A stretch of DNA of 25,462 bases from Desulfobacteraceae bacterium (lineage in GTDB: Bacteria; Desulfobacterota; Desulfobacteria; Desulfobacterales; Desulfobacteraceae). The position numbers were made by a program, and so were the translations under genes. Positions 9,601 to 16,508 of the stretch are shown here, piece by piece. The notes under the pieces are model-generated. The model searched no databases. It was not told where the DNA came from and worked only from the letters and a program-made list of their open reading frames with translations. Within the stretch, counting starts at the first letter, position 1; every line of letters starts with the position of its first letter. The stretch spans positions 1 through 25,462 of the forward strand of contig JAABSK010000011.1 in NCBI GenBank assembly GCA_011390435.1. Reading direction: 5' to 3'.

Positions 9601-10372
9601 TCCGCTGCTTGAGGCGGTCTGACAGGCCAGCCTTGATGAGTCCTTCCCGGTAGTGTTCAAACGCTTCTTTGGTAAAGGAAAACAGGACGGAAATTCCTGC
9701 GGAATCCCTGCCCCGGACTTCAAGGCGGTCAATGCTGTTGAGTATGGCATTGATCCGTTTAAATACGGTTAATCCCTCTGGGTTGCCAGAGGTCTGCAGG
9801 CCTGGGGAAAGGGCCTCAATGGATGTGATGTTCTCCAGAATCTCTTTTTTCAGGCACCAGCAGATGTCCTGGAGTTTCTCAAGGCGGACAGACAGCAGAT
9901 CAACAATGGCTGACTGAAGATTGGGCATTTGTGATTTGAATATGGACCGCTGCTCTTTGATCAGCAGTTCAAGCGTATGAACAACCATTGAAAGCTGATT
10001 TTTTTTGTCTGTGTTGAAAAACAGTTCTGCAAAAAGGGTCTCCTGCTTGAGGTCCTGGCTTCGTTCATACAGGTCGTCTAAAACAGCATCTCCCCCAAGA
10101 TAGGTATCTGGTATCTGTTCAATGTCCATGGGAAGTTTTCTGGATGCCAGTGACTCGGCGGCTGTTTGAATCCGGTCCAGACCAAGATCCTCCGGCCTGG
10201 CTTTTCCCTTGAAAGCGATCAGGGCAGAGATCCCGCAGGAAAACGTGTTGAGCTGAACAGGAAAGAAGACAAGGGTGTTTTCAGCAGCCAGGGAAACAGG
10301 TGTTCCAACGGCAATATGGACCGGCCATGTGGTGATGATCTGTTTAAACCATTGCCATGCTCTCAGAATCAT
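6674..10372 (-). CDS. Giant glutamine-fructose-6-phosphate aminotransferase (GlmS)-like protein
   Basis: A 1232-residue relative of GlmS (usually about 610), which makes glucosamine-6-phosphate from fructose-6-phosphate and glutamine for peptidoglycan and LPS. The glutaminase domain begins at SCGISALIAFKG, with catalytic Cys46. It is interrupted by about 145 helical residues (58-203), then continues with RGRDSAG (220-226), HTRW (330-333), LNGD (366-369) and TDT (393-395). SIS domain 1 (about 585-730) has SQSGTTTDT. SIS domain 2 (about 770-900) has KLSELCY and DKKHID. By alignment in my head to E. coli GlmS, Lys485, Glu488, His504 and Lys603 correspond to Lys793, Glu796, His812 and Lys1023, the last in QAKTVTV. 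About 205 residues of unknown function follow. The start is fixed by GAGGAG six bases before the ATG. It sits between the PBP and ThDP genes. Confidence 0.85.
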   Translation of the reverse strand: MILRAWQWFKQIITTWPVHIAVGTPVSLAAENTLVFFPVQLNTFSCGISALIAFKGKARPEDLGLDRIQTAAESLASRKLPMDIEQIPDTYLGGDAVLDDLYERSQDLKQETLFAELFFNTDKKNQLSMVVHTLELLIKEQRSIFKSQMPNLQSAIVDLLSVRLEKLQDICWCLKKEILENITSIEALSPGLQTSGNPEGLTVFKRINAILNSIDRLEVRGRDSAGISVLFSFTKEAFEHYREGLIKAGLSDRLKQRTNHPVLKNNSVTISDTYPETGEHLVSIAIVYKFAAEIGALGDNIAFIRSQIKNDLMLNLLVAYPFITHSVSAHTRWASIGDISVANCHPQDNTPTDKEIGKTGIIHVCLNGDIDNYLELKTEYEARYDKIHKEINTDTKLIPLQIEHHLKHGHAVEEAFRLAVNDFDGSHAISMHTDLAPGKLFLAQKGSGQAIFVGIAKDHYIAASELYGIVEETSDYIKLNGEDKGQIVVLDQNSSGGIDGIRSFYYDQTPIELSSDQILTSQITSRDIDRQNFPHYFLKEISESPVSVEKTLENKFRQDPETGMFTTTLDPYVIPASLEDDFKNNRIRQVYFIGQGTAGIAAQGCADLLNFYMGDAGINIRALKSSEMSGFCIAEGKGAETAMNNALVVAISQSGTTTDTNRTVDMVKACGARTLAIVNRRDSDLTFKTDGVLYTSSGRDIEMSVASTKAFYSQLTAGAVLGLHLAGIARTRTDHYITDQVNELMALPDKMRTILEMKEQIKKSASSLAVSKHYWATVGSGSNKTSADEIRIKLSELCYKTISSDFIEDKKHIDLSSEPLIIICAAGTRESVLGDIIKDTAIFHAHKALPVVITTQGENRFDLYAKDVFKIPETKEHFAPVLNTLVGHIWGYYAALAINDGSKFMYEGRKEIQDLLDEYTDMGHDVYEVLLEKKFRECIAQLYNRFSKKLRGNGFPAAMGLDNMANLTLLFKYLSGRLPVSDFEVDFNIKGTPSNMLNTFFHNLGQAINTMARPVDAIKHQAKTVTVGTSRIVEKFVGILFDELALHDIQISQLTNKNVLVLKNLQEVIASINGGFLYQITGLSLLGEVTRETKIKVVQKTGALEHETSRVETDPSLKGTKNIIVREGNVYIGKGRKDGKNILVIPVISTNPATPNIIEFILSLNITFKASKDVPLLKKIKALGGKYNRLKDWILEGDNIQWDDRYLNLVDVETLFGDTAEKAVEKIISKIK

Positions 10373-10378
10373 TGATTT

Positions 10379-10384
10379 CTCCTC
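10379..10384 (-). promoter_or_regulatory. Ribosome binding site fixing the GlmS-like start
   Basis: On the minus strand GAGGAG lies exactly six bases before the ATG at 10372-10370. This matters because the start places 45 residues ahead of the catalytic cysteine. No ATG, GTG or TTG codon stands directly before the cysteine codon, so an internal start cannot expose it. Confidence 0.75.
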
Positions 10385-10408
10385 AGATGATAGATAGGGG
10401 TTGCAGGG

Positions 10409-11776
10409 TTACAATTGGGCTGTTGTGTCATGGTGATCTTTAAAATACTGTTTTAAAATCATTTTTGCATAGGTTCCGGCACGTGTCCCAATATATTTGC
10501 GGTGACCGACCACAACGGAAACAATGATCTTCCGGTTTCCGTTTTTTTCCGTTCCAAAACCAGTGAACCAGTCATATTTTACCGTATGAGACTTGTTGTA
10601 CAGGGAACCGGTTTTGCCGCCAATGATCAGCCGGGACAATACAGGATCTTTTGACGCACCCCGGAAAGACTTGCTGGCAGTTCCCAGCGTGACGGTTTTT
10701 TGCATCAACTGCATCATGGTTTGCGCAGTTTCCGGCATGATAGCGGTTTTATACGGGGAGATGATGTTTTCGTAAAGAATGTCACCAGTGGTGCCGGTGA
10801 CCTGTTCAACAATGCTGGGCTGCATGACATGGCCCGAGTTGATCACCGCTGCTGTCATCATGGCACCGAAAACCGGGGATATCAGGGTATCGGTGTTAAA
10901 TCCGGAACCCAGTTCCGCAAGGTGATACTGGATGTCATTGGTGGCAAAAGAGCCGGTGGAAAAGGAGATGTCTGCATTGACTGCCTGGTTGAAACCAAAG
11001 GCATCTGCATAGGATTCCAGGGTCTCTTTTCCCAGAAGATTCTGTCCGAGTTTCCCAAACACCGGATTGATGGATTCTGCAAAGGCCCTGGAAAATGAAA
11101 TTTGATAAGAATATTTGTTCCGGGTTTCTGTCAGCTGCCGTTTGTACAGGGTATACTTGTTGCCGTTGAAATATAACTGGGTCTGGGGAGTATAGCCAAG
11201 GGTTTCAACTGCAGCGGCAGCTGTGATGATTTTAAAGATGCTTGCTGCAGGGTAATCTGCTTCAACACAGGGATTTGCATCTGGATCGTCCAGATCAAAT
11301 CCGGTCATGGCGATAATTTTTCCGCTGTCAGCTTCCATGGCCACCAGTGCAATCCGCTGGGGTTTTCCCCTGGTGATGGTTTTGAGCCGGTCCATACGGG
11401 ACAGCAGGTATTCCTGCAGACCAGGGTCGATGCTGGTGGTGATGGTATAGTTGTTTTCAGGCGTTTCAACAAGATGGATTTTTTGACTCGACCGGGTAAA
11501 CGGAGTGGCGCTGATGATCTGGCTGAGCTGGATTTGCGACAGGCGCGGTACTGCTTCAGGAACGAAAAGATCCTGACGGGATACCGCGCTCTGGGGCAAA
11601 ATGCGGTCCGGTGTGAAATGGTTGATGGCAGACAATCCAATGGCTGCCACCAGGAGAAGAAGAGAAAGAACAACTGCCGACCGTTTCACAGCACTGAAAA
11701 GAAGGTGTTTTCTTTTTTTCTTTGTCAGATAATCTGTCTGAAATTCCCGCCAGGATTTTTTTGTATGCATATCCAA
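10409..11776 (-). CDS. Penicillin-binding protein, transpeptidase domain
   Basis: A 455-residue membrane-anchored peptidoglycan transpeptidase. A basic cytoplasmic tail is followed by one membrane segment (about 33-51), a short linker, and a transpeptidase domain with all three active-site motifs: SIFK (Ser179 nucleophile, Lys182), SIN (235-237) and KTG (388-390). There is no glycosyltransferase domain and no clear PBP dimerisation domain, so it is a compact class B-like enzyme rather than a typical FtsI or MrdA. The start is TTG at 11776, chosen because AGGTG lies 5 bases upstream; the ATG two codons later is worse placed. It lies 36 bases before the GlmS-like gene, linking cross-linking to amino-sugar supply. 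No confident promoter is visible in the 72 bases after metG. Confidence 0.85.
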   Translation of the reverse strand: MDMHTKKSWREFQTDYLTKKKRKHLLFSAVKRSAVVLSLLLLVAAIGLSAINHFTPDRILPQSAVSRQDLFVPEAVPRLSQIQLSQIISATPFTRSSQKIHLVETPENNYTITTSIDPGLQEYLLSRMDRLKTITRGKPQRIALVAMEADSGKIIAMTGFDLDDPDANPCVEADYPAASIFKIITAAAAVETLGYTPQTQLYFNGNKYTLYKRQLTETRNKYSYQISFSRAFAESINPVFGKLGQNLLGKETLESYADAFGFNQAVNADISFSTGSFATNDIQYHLAELGSGFNTDTLISPVFGAMMTAAVINSGHVMQPSIVEQVTGTTGDILYENIISPYKTAIMPETAQTMMQLMQKTVTLGTASKSFRGASKDPVLSRLIIGGKTGSLYNKSHTVKYDWFTGFGTEKNGNRKIIVSVVVGHRKYIGTRAGTYAKMILKQYFKDHHDTTAQL

Positions 11777-11848
11777 AAGAGCACCTATTAATACTGTATC
11801 TGAACAATATGACCGATCTGCATCATATAAACAAGGGGATGGTCTGTT

Positions 11849-13777
11849 TTATTTTACACTGTTTCCGGGTTTTACCTGCTGGTCAAATCCGGACAGAACA
11901 AGCCTTTTTTTGTCGGAGGCCGCAAGGATCATTCCCTGTGACAGTTCACCCATGAGCCTGGCCTCTTTCAGGTTGGCCACCACAATTACCTGTTTTCCCA
12001 CGATGGTTTCAGGTGGATAGTCTTTTGCAATGCCGGCAACGATCTGCCGGGTTTCCGGTCCCAGATCAACGGTCAGTTTCAGCAGTTTTGAAGACGTTTC
12101 AATTTTTTCAGCAGCCAGAACAGTAGCGGTTCTCAAATCAATTTTTGCAAAGTCTTCAATGGTGATTTCATCTTTTAAAGGAGGTTTGAACGACGCTGCT
12201 TTTGGAGAGGGTTGTGGTGCTGCCTGTTTGTCAACGTCAATCCGGGGGAACAGCATCTGTGGCGTCTCAAGAATGCTGCCAGTCCGGATCTGGCCCCATT
12301 GAGCGGTTTCTTTCAGGGTGTAGAAACTGCCCTGAGGTTTTTCAACGCCCAGTGTCTGCTGCATGCTTCGGGATGTCTCCGGCATGATGGGATATATCAG
12401 GCAGGAGACCACCCGCAACCCTTCAACCAGATTGTACAACACGGTTTCCAGGCGGGACTGTGTTTCCGGTTTCTTCGCAAGCGACCAGGGTTCCTGGGTA
12501 TCAATATATTTGTTGAGAACACTGATATACTGCCAGATGGCCATCACCCCTTTATGGAATTCATAGCTGGACATGGCAGCTGAGAACGTCTCAATGGCGG
12601 TATCTGCCTCAGGTTTCAGCGACAGGCTGTTGCGTTTTTCCACGTCCGGGTCAGCCCCTTTGATCTCGCCTTTAAAATAACGCTGGTTCATGGACAGCAC
12701 CCTGGAAAAGACATTGCCCAGGTCATTGGCCAGGTCGGCATTGATTCTGGACACAATGGTGTCTTCCGTGAAATTGGCATCCAGCCCAAAAACCATCTCC
12801 CGCATGAGAAAATACCGGAATGCATCCACCCCATAGGTGTGTGCCACCTGAACAGGGTCAGTCACATTGCCGATGCTTTTGGACATCTTGCTGCCCTGGA
12901 CATTCCAGAATCCATGGACATTCAACCCGTCATAGATGTCGATGCCGGCAGCCTTGAGCATGATCGGCCAGTAGATGCCATGGGGCTTGATAATGTCTTT
13001 TGCCACAAAATGCCGGGCACTGGGCCAGAACGCCTTGAAGTGTTCGCCATCTGGATATCCCAGCGCGGAAACATAGTTGACAAGGGCATCAAACCAGACA
13101 TAGGTGACAAAGTTTTCATCAAACGGGAGGGTAATTCCCCAGGTCAACCGGGTTTTGGGTCTTGAGATGCACAAGTCCTCAAGCGGTTCCTTTAGAAACG
13201 ATAAAAGCTCTTTTCGATACTGTTCCGGCCGGATGAAGTCCGGGTGGGTGTTGATGTGATCAATCAACCAGTCCTGGTATTGACTCATTTTGAAAAAATA
13301 ATTGGATTCTTTGATCACACTCGGGGCAACCCCGTGATCCGGGCACTTGCCATCCACCAGCTCCCGTTCCTGGTAAAAGCGTTCACATCCGAAACAATAG
13401 AGCCCTTCATAGCTTGAAAAGTATATGTCACCGGCATCATAGATTGTTGACAGAATGGACTGGACCACCTTTTTATGGTGGTCATCTGTTGTGCGGATAA
13501 AATAATCATTTTCAATGTTCAGCTGTGGCAGCAACTGTCTGAACAGCTGACTGATCTGATCAGCATAGGCTTTTGGCGTGGTGTTCTGTTTTTCTGCCGC
13601 CTGTACAATTTTATCTCCGTGTTCATCTGTCCCGGTTAAAAAAAATGTGGCATACCCGTCCATCTGTTTGAACCGTGTGGCAACATCAGCTGCAATGGAT
13701 GTATAAGCGTGTCCCAGATGGGGTTTGGCATTGACGTAATAGATCGGTGTGGTGAAAAATTGTCTGTTATCCGTCAT
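11849..13777 (-). CDS. metG: Methionyl-tRNA synthetase
   Basis: A 642-residue class I aminoacyl-tRNA synthetase that charges tRNA-Met. The HIGH motif is HLGH (20-23). The zinc knuckle includes CFGC (128-131) and CPDH (145-148), and KMSKS is at 297-301. An anticodon-binding helical region follows. After a Pro/Ala-rich linker, a C-terminal Trbp111-like OB-fold tRNA-binding domain runs from about 540 (FAKIDLRTATV) to the end. I chose ATG 13777 (MTDNRQFFTTPIYY) because the fold begins there. The open frame extends 37 codons further, but that part runs into ricT and does not resemble MetG. An AGGA lies 10 bases upstream. The start overlaps the ricT end by 11 bases. Confidence 0.96.
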   Translation of the reverse strand: MTDNRQFFTTPIYYVNAKPHLGHAYTSIAADVATRFKQMDGYATFFLTGTDEHGDKIVQAAEKQNTTPKAYADQISQLFRQLLPQLNIENDYFIRTTDDHHKKVVQSILSTIYDAGDIYFSSYEGLYCFGCERFYQERELVDGKCPDHGVAPSVIKESNYFFKMSQYQDWLIDHINTHPDFIRPEQYRKELLSFLKEPLEDLCISRPKTRLTWGITLPFDENFVTYVWFDALVNYVSALGYPDGEHFKAFWPSARHFVAKDIIKPHGIYWPIMLKAAGIDIYDGLNVHGFWNVQGSKMSKSIGNVTDPVQVAHTYGVDAFRYFLMREMVFGLDANFTEDTIVSRINADLANDLGNVFSRVLSMNQRYFKGEIKGADPDVEKRNSLSLKPEADTAIETFSAAMSSYEFHKGVMAIWQYISVLNKYIDTQEPWSLAKKPETQSRLETVLYNLVEGLRVVSCLIYPIMPETSRSMQQTLGVEKPQGSFYTLKETAQWGQIRTGSILETPQMLFPRIDVDKQAAPQPSPKAASFKPPLKDEITIEDFAKIDLRTATVLAAEKIETSSKLLKLTVDLGPETRQIVAGIAKDYPPETIVGKQVIVVANLKEARLMGELSQGMILAASDKKRLVLSGFDQQVKPGNSVK

Positions 13778-14585
13778 GGTGGCTTGATCCTGAATGGTGT
13801 TTTGCCAGTTCCTGAATGGATTTTTCAACTTCAGTGCTGTCTTCCAGCCGGATACTGACGGTTTGTTTAAGTATATTCTGCCTGACAACCTTTCCTTCGC
13901 CTTCTTTGAGCATGACTTTTTTGCCCAGCTTGGGCATATCTTTTTTCAGGCTTTTGTATGTTTCATTTTCAAATGTCAGGCAGCACATCAGTCTGCCGCA
14001 GACACCGGATATCTTGGTGGGATTCAGCGACAGGCCCTGCTCTTTTGCCATTTTAATGGAAACCGGATCAAAGGTGTGCATAAAGGATGAACAGCACAGC
14101 TCTCTGCCGCACTTTCCAATACCGCCGCAATGTTTTGAAAGATTGCGGATACCCACCTGGCGCATTTCAATCCGGATACTGAACTCCTTGACCAGCAGCT
14201 TGATCAGCTCTCTGAAATCGATCCGGCCGTCTGCGGTGTAAAAAAAAGTCAGCTTGTTTTTGTCAAACGTGCTTTCAACACTGAACAGGTTCATCATCAA
14301 ATTCAATTTGTTGATGCTCTGAATACAGAAATCAAAGGCCTGTTTTTCCAGTAGAGCGATCTCTTCCCGCCGGATAAAATCATCTTTGGTGGCGATTCGG
14401 ACAATATCCTTTAATTTTTTTTGAATGCTTTCCACTTCAACGGGCGGGATGGCGATTTTGCCGAATCCCAGTCCCTGTTCGGTTTCCACAATAACAGGGT
14501 CCCCTTCTTTGAGAACAAACGCACCGCTTTTGAAATCATAGATTTTTCCTGCGGTTTTGAATTTTACACCGGCAACTTTAATCAT
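13767..14585 (-). CDS. ricT: PSP1 domain protein, RicT (YaaT) family
   Basis: A 272-residue PSP1-domain protein. The conserved cysteine cluster is visible as CGGIGKCGRELCC (Cys153, 159, 164, 165) and CGRLMCC (Cys196, 201, 202). In Bacillus the RicA-RicF-RicT complex binds Fe-S clusters and stimulates RNase Y-dependent RNA processing; the role in Desulfobacterota is not established, and I saw no RicA or RicF here. I chose ATG 14585 (MIKVAGVKFK) because AAGGA lies about 10 bases upstream and homologues begin there; an earlier start at 14612 lies inside holB. The gene overlaps the holB stop by 8 bases and the metG start by 11, so expression of all three is probably coupled. Confidence 0.9.
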   Translation of the reverse strand: MIKVAGVKFKTAGKIYDFKSGAFVLKEGDPVIVETEQGLGFGKIAIPPVEVESIQKKLKDIVRIATKDDFIRREEIALLEKQAFDFCIQSINKLNLMMNLFSVESTFDKNKLTFFYTADGRIDFRELIKLLVKEFSIRIEMRQVGIRNLSKHCGGIGKCGRELCCSSFMHTFDPVSIKMAKEQGLSLNPTKISGVCGRLMCCLTFENETYKSLKKDMPKLGKKVMLKEGEGKVVRQNILKQTVSIRLEDSTEVEKSIQELAKHHSGSSHHDG

Positions 14586-15630
14586 ATATAAAACGTCCTT
14601 TGCTGGTCGCAATTTTTAGAAAAAAGCGATCCAGGGTTAATCTTGGAGAGCTGTTCGCATCAATTCGTTTTTCTGTTTCCAGCCAGTGGTTCATCCAGTC
14701 CAGAAAAATGCGTGTTGATCGGTTACGGCCAATATCCGTAAAATTTGTTAAAAAATCAAGGTTCACTATTTTTTCAGGATGATGTTTTGCAATCAAAAGA
14801 TCCCTGAAAAATGTGCGCAGAACAACCATGCTGTCGGGAAAATGATCTTTGAGCCTGCAGAGATGTTCGGCCAGCAAAAGCCCTGTTGAAATCGCTTTTT
14901 CCGCAGGGGCTGTCATCAGATCAAAAAGGCTGGTCATCAGCCATTTCCGAAAACCAGGCCAGTTGATTGATCCGCCTGTCGGATTTAATCCTGCAAAAAA
15001 AAGGGCTTTTTCATGGTCAGCGCCGGCACAGTGGGCTGCGATGTGGCTTGTCTGTTCGTCAAGGTGGTGGTGTTCGATCAGGTACTGCCGGATCATTAAT
15101 GGGGTCACGGATGAAAACACCAGATGCCTGCAGCGGGAAAGCACTGTGGGCAGCAGCCGGGACTGAAGCGTTGCCGTGAGAATAAAAAACGTATTTTCCG
15201 GTGGTTCTTCAAGCATTTTCAGCAAGGCGTTCTGTGCCTGGGTATTCATCTGATCTGAGTTTGAAATCAACACCATCCTGAACCGTGCCTCATTGGGTCG
15301 GTTACAGATGCGGTCGGCAATCTGCCTGATCTGAGCAATGGAGATCTTTTTTTTATCTTTTTGCAGTTCGATGAACAGCAGATCCGGGTGCAGGTCTGCG
15401 TCGACCTTATGGCAGGAATCACAGGCAGTGCACCCCAGAGGCACATTGTTCAGGCAATTGATTCCTTTGAAAAACAAAACAGCCGCCTGTTTTTTTCCGG
15501 TACTTTCATCGCCTGAAAACAGCAGGGCATTGGGTATTTGACGGGATTCACTCAGGCGGGTCAGCGTGTGAACAATCTGGGGCTGATATTGCATCTGATC
15601 AAAGACTGGCATGGCTTGATCAAGGCTCAA
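14578..15630 (-). CDS. holB: DNA polymerase III delta' subunit
   Basis: A 350-residue AAA+ clamp-loader subunit of the replicative polymerase. The P-loop region reads SGDESTGKK (39-47), with Lys47 where active ATPases have Ser or Thr, consistent with the weak or absent ATPase of delta' subunits. A zinc module includes Cys59, Cys67, Cys70 and Cys73. The conserved NALLKMLEEPPENTFFILT (134-152) and the SRC motif (165-167, arginine finger region) follow. The C-terminal half is the helical collar domain. The TTG start at 15630 directly follows the HU/IHF stop, with GGTGG 8 bases upstream; ATG 15612 is a less well-placed alternative. Confidence 0.9.
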   Translation of the reverse strand: MSLDQAMPVFDQMQYQPQIVHTLTRLSESRQIPNALLFSGDESTGKKQAAVLFFKGINCLNNVPLGCTACDSCHKVDADLHPDLLFIELQKDKKKISIAQIRQIADRICNRPNEARFRMVLISNSDQMNTQAQNALLKMLEEPPENTFFILTATLQSRLLPTVLSRCRHLVFSSVTPLMIRQYLIEHHHLDEQTSHIAAHCAGADHEKALFFAGLNPTGGSINWPGFRKWLMTSLFDLMTAPAEKAISTGLLLAEHLCRLKDHFPDSMVVLRTFFRDLLIAKHHPEKIVNLDFLTNFTDIGRNRSTRIFLDWMNHWLETEKRIDANSSPRLTLDRFFLKIATSKGRFIYD

Positions 15631-15906
15631 TCAATAGTCCACCCGTTCCTTGAGCTCCTTTCCGCATTTGAAAAAAGGCAGTCGCTTGGGTGGTATGGTC
15701 ACTTTTTCTCCGGTTTTCGGATTCCGACCGGTATAACTCTGGTATTCTTTGATATGAAAACTGCAGAATCCTCTGATTTCTACCCGGTCACCTTTGATAA
15801 AGGCGTCAGAAAGCGAGTCAAAAAAGATTTTTACAATATCTGCAGCTTCTGATTTGGTCAGGTTTGTTCGTTCTTTCAACGTTGAAATGAGCTCAAGTTT
15901 ATTCAT
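15631..15906 (-). CDS. HU/IHF family DNA-bending protein
   Basis: A 91-residue nucleoid protein of the HU/IHF family. It has the N-terminal helical dimer part (MNKLELISTL onward) and the beta-arm with GRNPKTGE (about 61-68), whose proline intercalates into DNA and bends it. The RGFCSF and FFKCGKELKERV elements are typical of IHF-like members in Desulfobacterota; I cannot say from sequence whether it acts as a homodimer HU or as one half of IHF. The ATG at 15906 has GAGGTAG directly upstream. It is the first gene of the holB-ricT-metG block and lies downstream of a candidate promoter at 15951-15979. Confidence 0.92.
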   Translation of the reverse strand: MNKLELISTLKERTNLTKSEAADIVKIFFDSLSDAFIKGDRVEIRGFCSFHIKEYQSYTGRNPKTGEKVTIPPKRLPFFKCGKELKERVDY

Positions 15907-15950
15907 GCTACCTCTTTTATCTTAACAATGCTTTCGAAACGCTTTAGACG

Positions 15951-15979
15951 GTTTTATTCAAGATCTGATAAAAAGTCAA
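15951..15979 (-). promoter_or_regulatory. Candidate sigma-70 promoter for the HU/IHF-holB-ricT-metG block
   Basis: On the minus strand TTGACT (15979-15974) and TAAAAC (15956-15951) are separated by 17 bases. The -35 box is 5 of 6 and the -10 box 4 of 6 to consensus. It sits in the 77-base gap after the NusG-like gene and would give a leader of about 40 bases. Confidence 0.5.
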
Positions 15980-15983
15980 GGGC

Positions 15984-16508
15984 TTATGCAAACAGATCCG
16001 GAAGCTTTTCAATATGATCCGCTTCGATTTCCACACCTGCATACTGGCCCAGCAGGTCGATTTTAATGATCACGCGACCTTTGCCTTTGTGATGGACAAA
16101 CTCGCCCTGAAAACCAGCCATGGGGCCTTCAAGTATCATGACCGGGTCGCCTTTTTTCAGGCCTGTGATTGGCCCGGTGACCAGGTTGCTGTCCACACGG
16201 GTCAGCAATTTTAACGATTCAACCTGCTGCTCCGGAACTGGAACAGGGCCTGACTGGTTGCCTAAAAGTCTGACTGCTCCGGTGGTTTTGAGAACGGCCA
16301 GCTGGGATGCCGGATCACTGCCGGCCTTGACAAAAAGATAACCAGGGAAAAGCGGAAAATTGATCATCAAGTTTCGGTCTTTTCTCCGGCTTTTGCGTCG
16401 AATCGTGGGCAAAAAGACCTCGATCTTTTTTTTTTCGATGGCCTTGTGCACTGTCTGTTCAAAATTGCTTCTGGTGAGAAGGGCGAACCAGTTTTGAGAT
16501 TCCATCAT
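15984..16508 (-). CDS. NusG-family transcription antitermination protein (specialised paralogue)
   Basis: A 174-residue NusG-like protein. The N-terminal NGN domain runs from QNWFALLTRSNFEQTV to FPLFPGYLFVKA (about 5-62). The C-terminal KOW domain begins near residue 118 (KKGDPVMILEGPMAGFQGEF). It resembles RfaH/UpxY/LoaP-type paralogues more than housekeeping NusG: the sequence is divergent, and no secE, rplK or rplA is nearby. Such paralogues ride RNA polymerase and increase elongation through specific operons, often those for surface polysaccharides. The ATG at 16508 overlaps the lptD stop as ATGA, so it is made together with LptD. The open frame extends 32 codons further upstream but only inside lptD, so I rejected that extension. 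Confidence 0.85.
   Translation of the reverse strand: MMESQNWFALLTRSNFEQTVHKAIEKKKIEVFLPTIRRKSRRKDRNLMINFPLFPGYLFVKAGSDPASQLAVLKTTGAVRLLGNQSGPVPVPEQQVESLKLLTRVDSNLVTGPITGLKKGDPVMILEGPMAGFQGEFVHHKGKGRVIIKIDLLGQYAGVEIEADHIEKLPDLFA

Noticed and set aside
11777..11848. Promoter for the PBP-GlmS-like operon
   Set aside because: Only poor box pairs with odd spacing were seen, for example TTGTTT and TATTGT separated by 19 bases, so I do not annotate one.
13778..13888. Longer N terminus for metG
   Set aside because: The extra 37 codons overlap ricT and do not look like MetG; the fold starts at ATG 13777.
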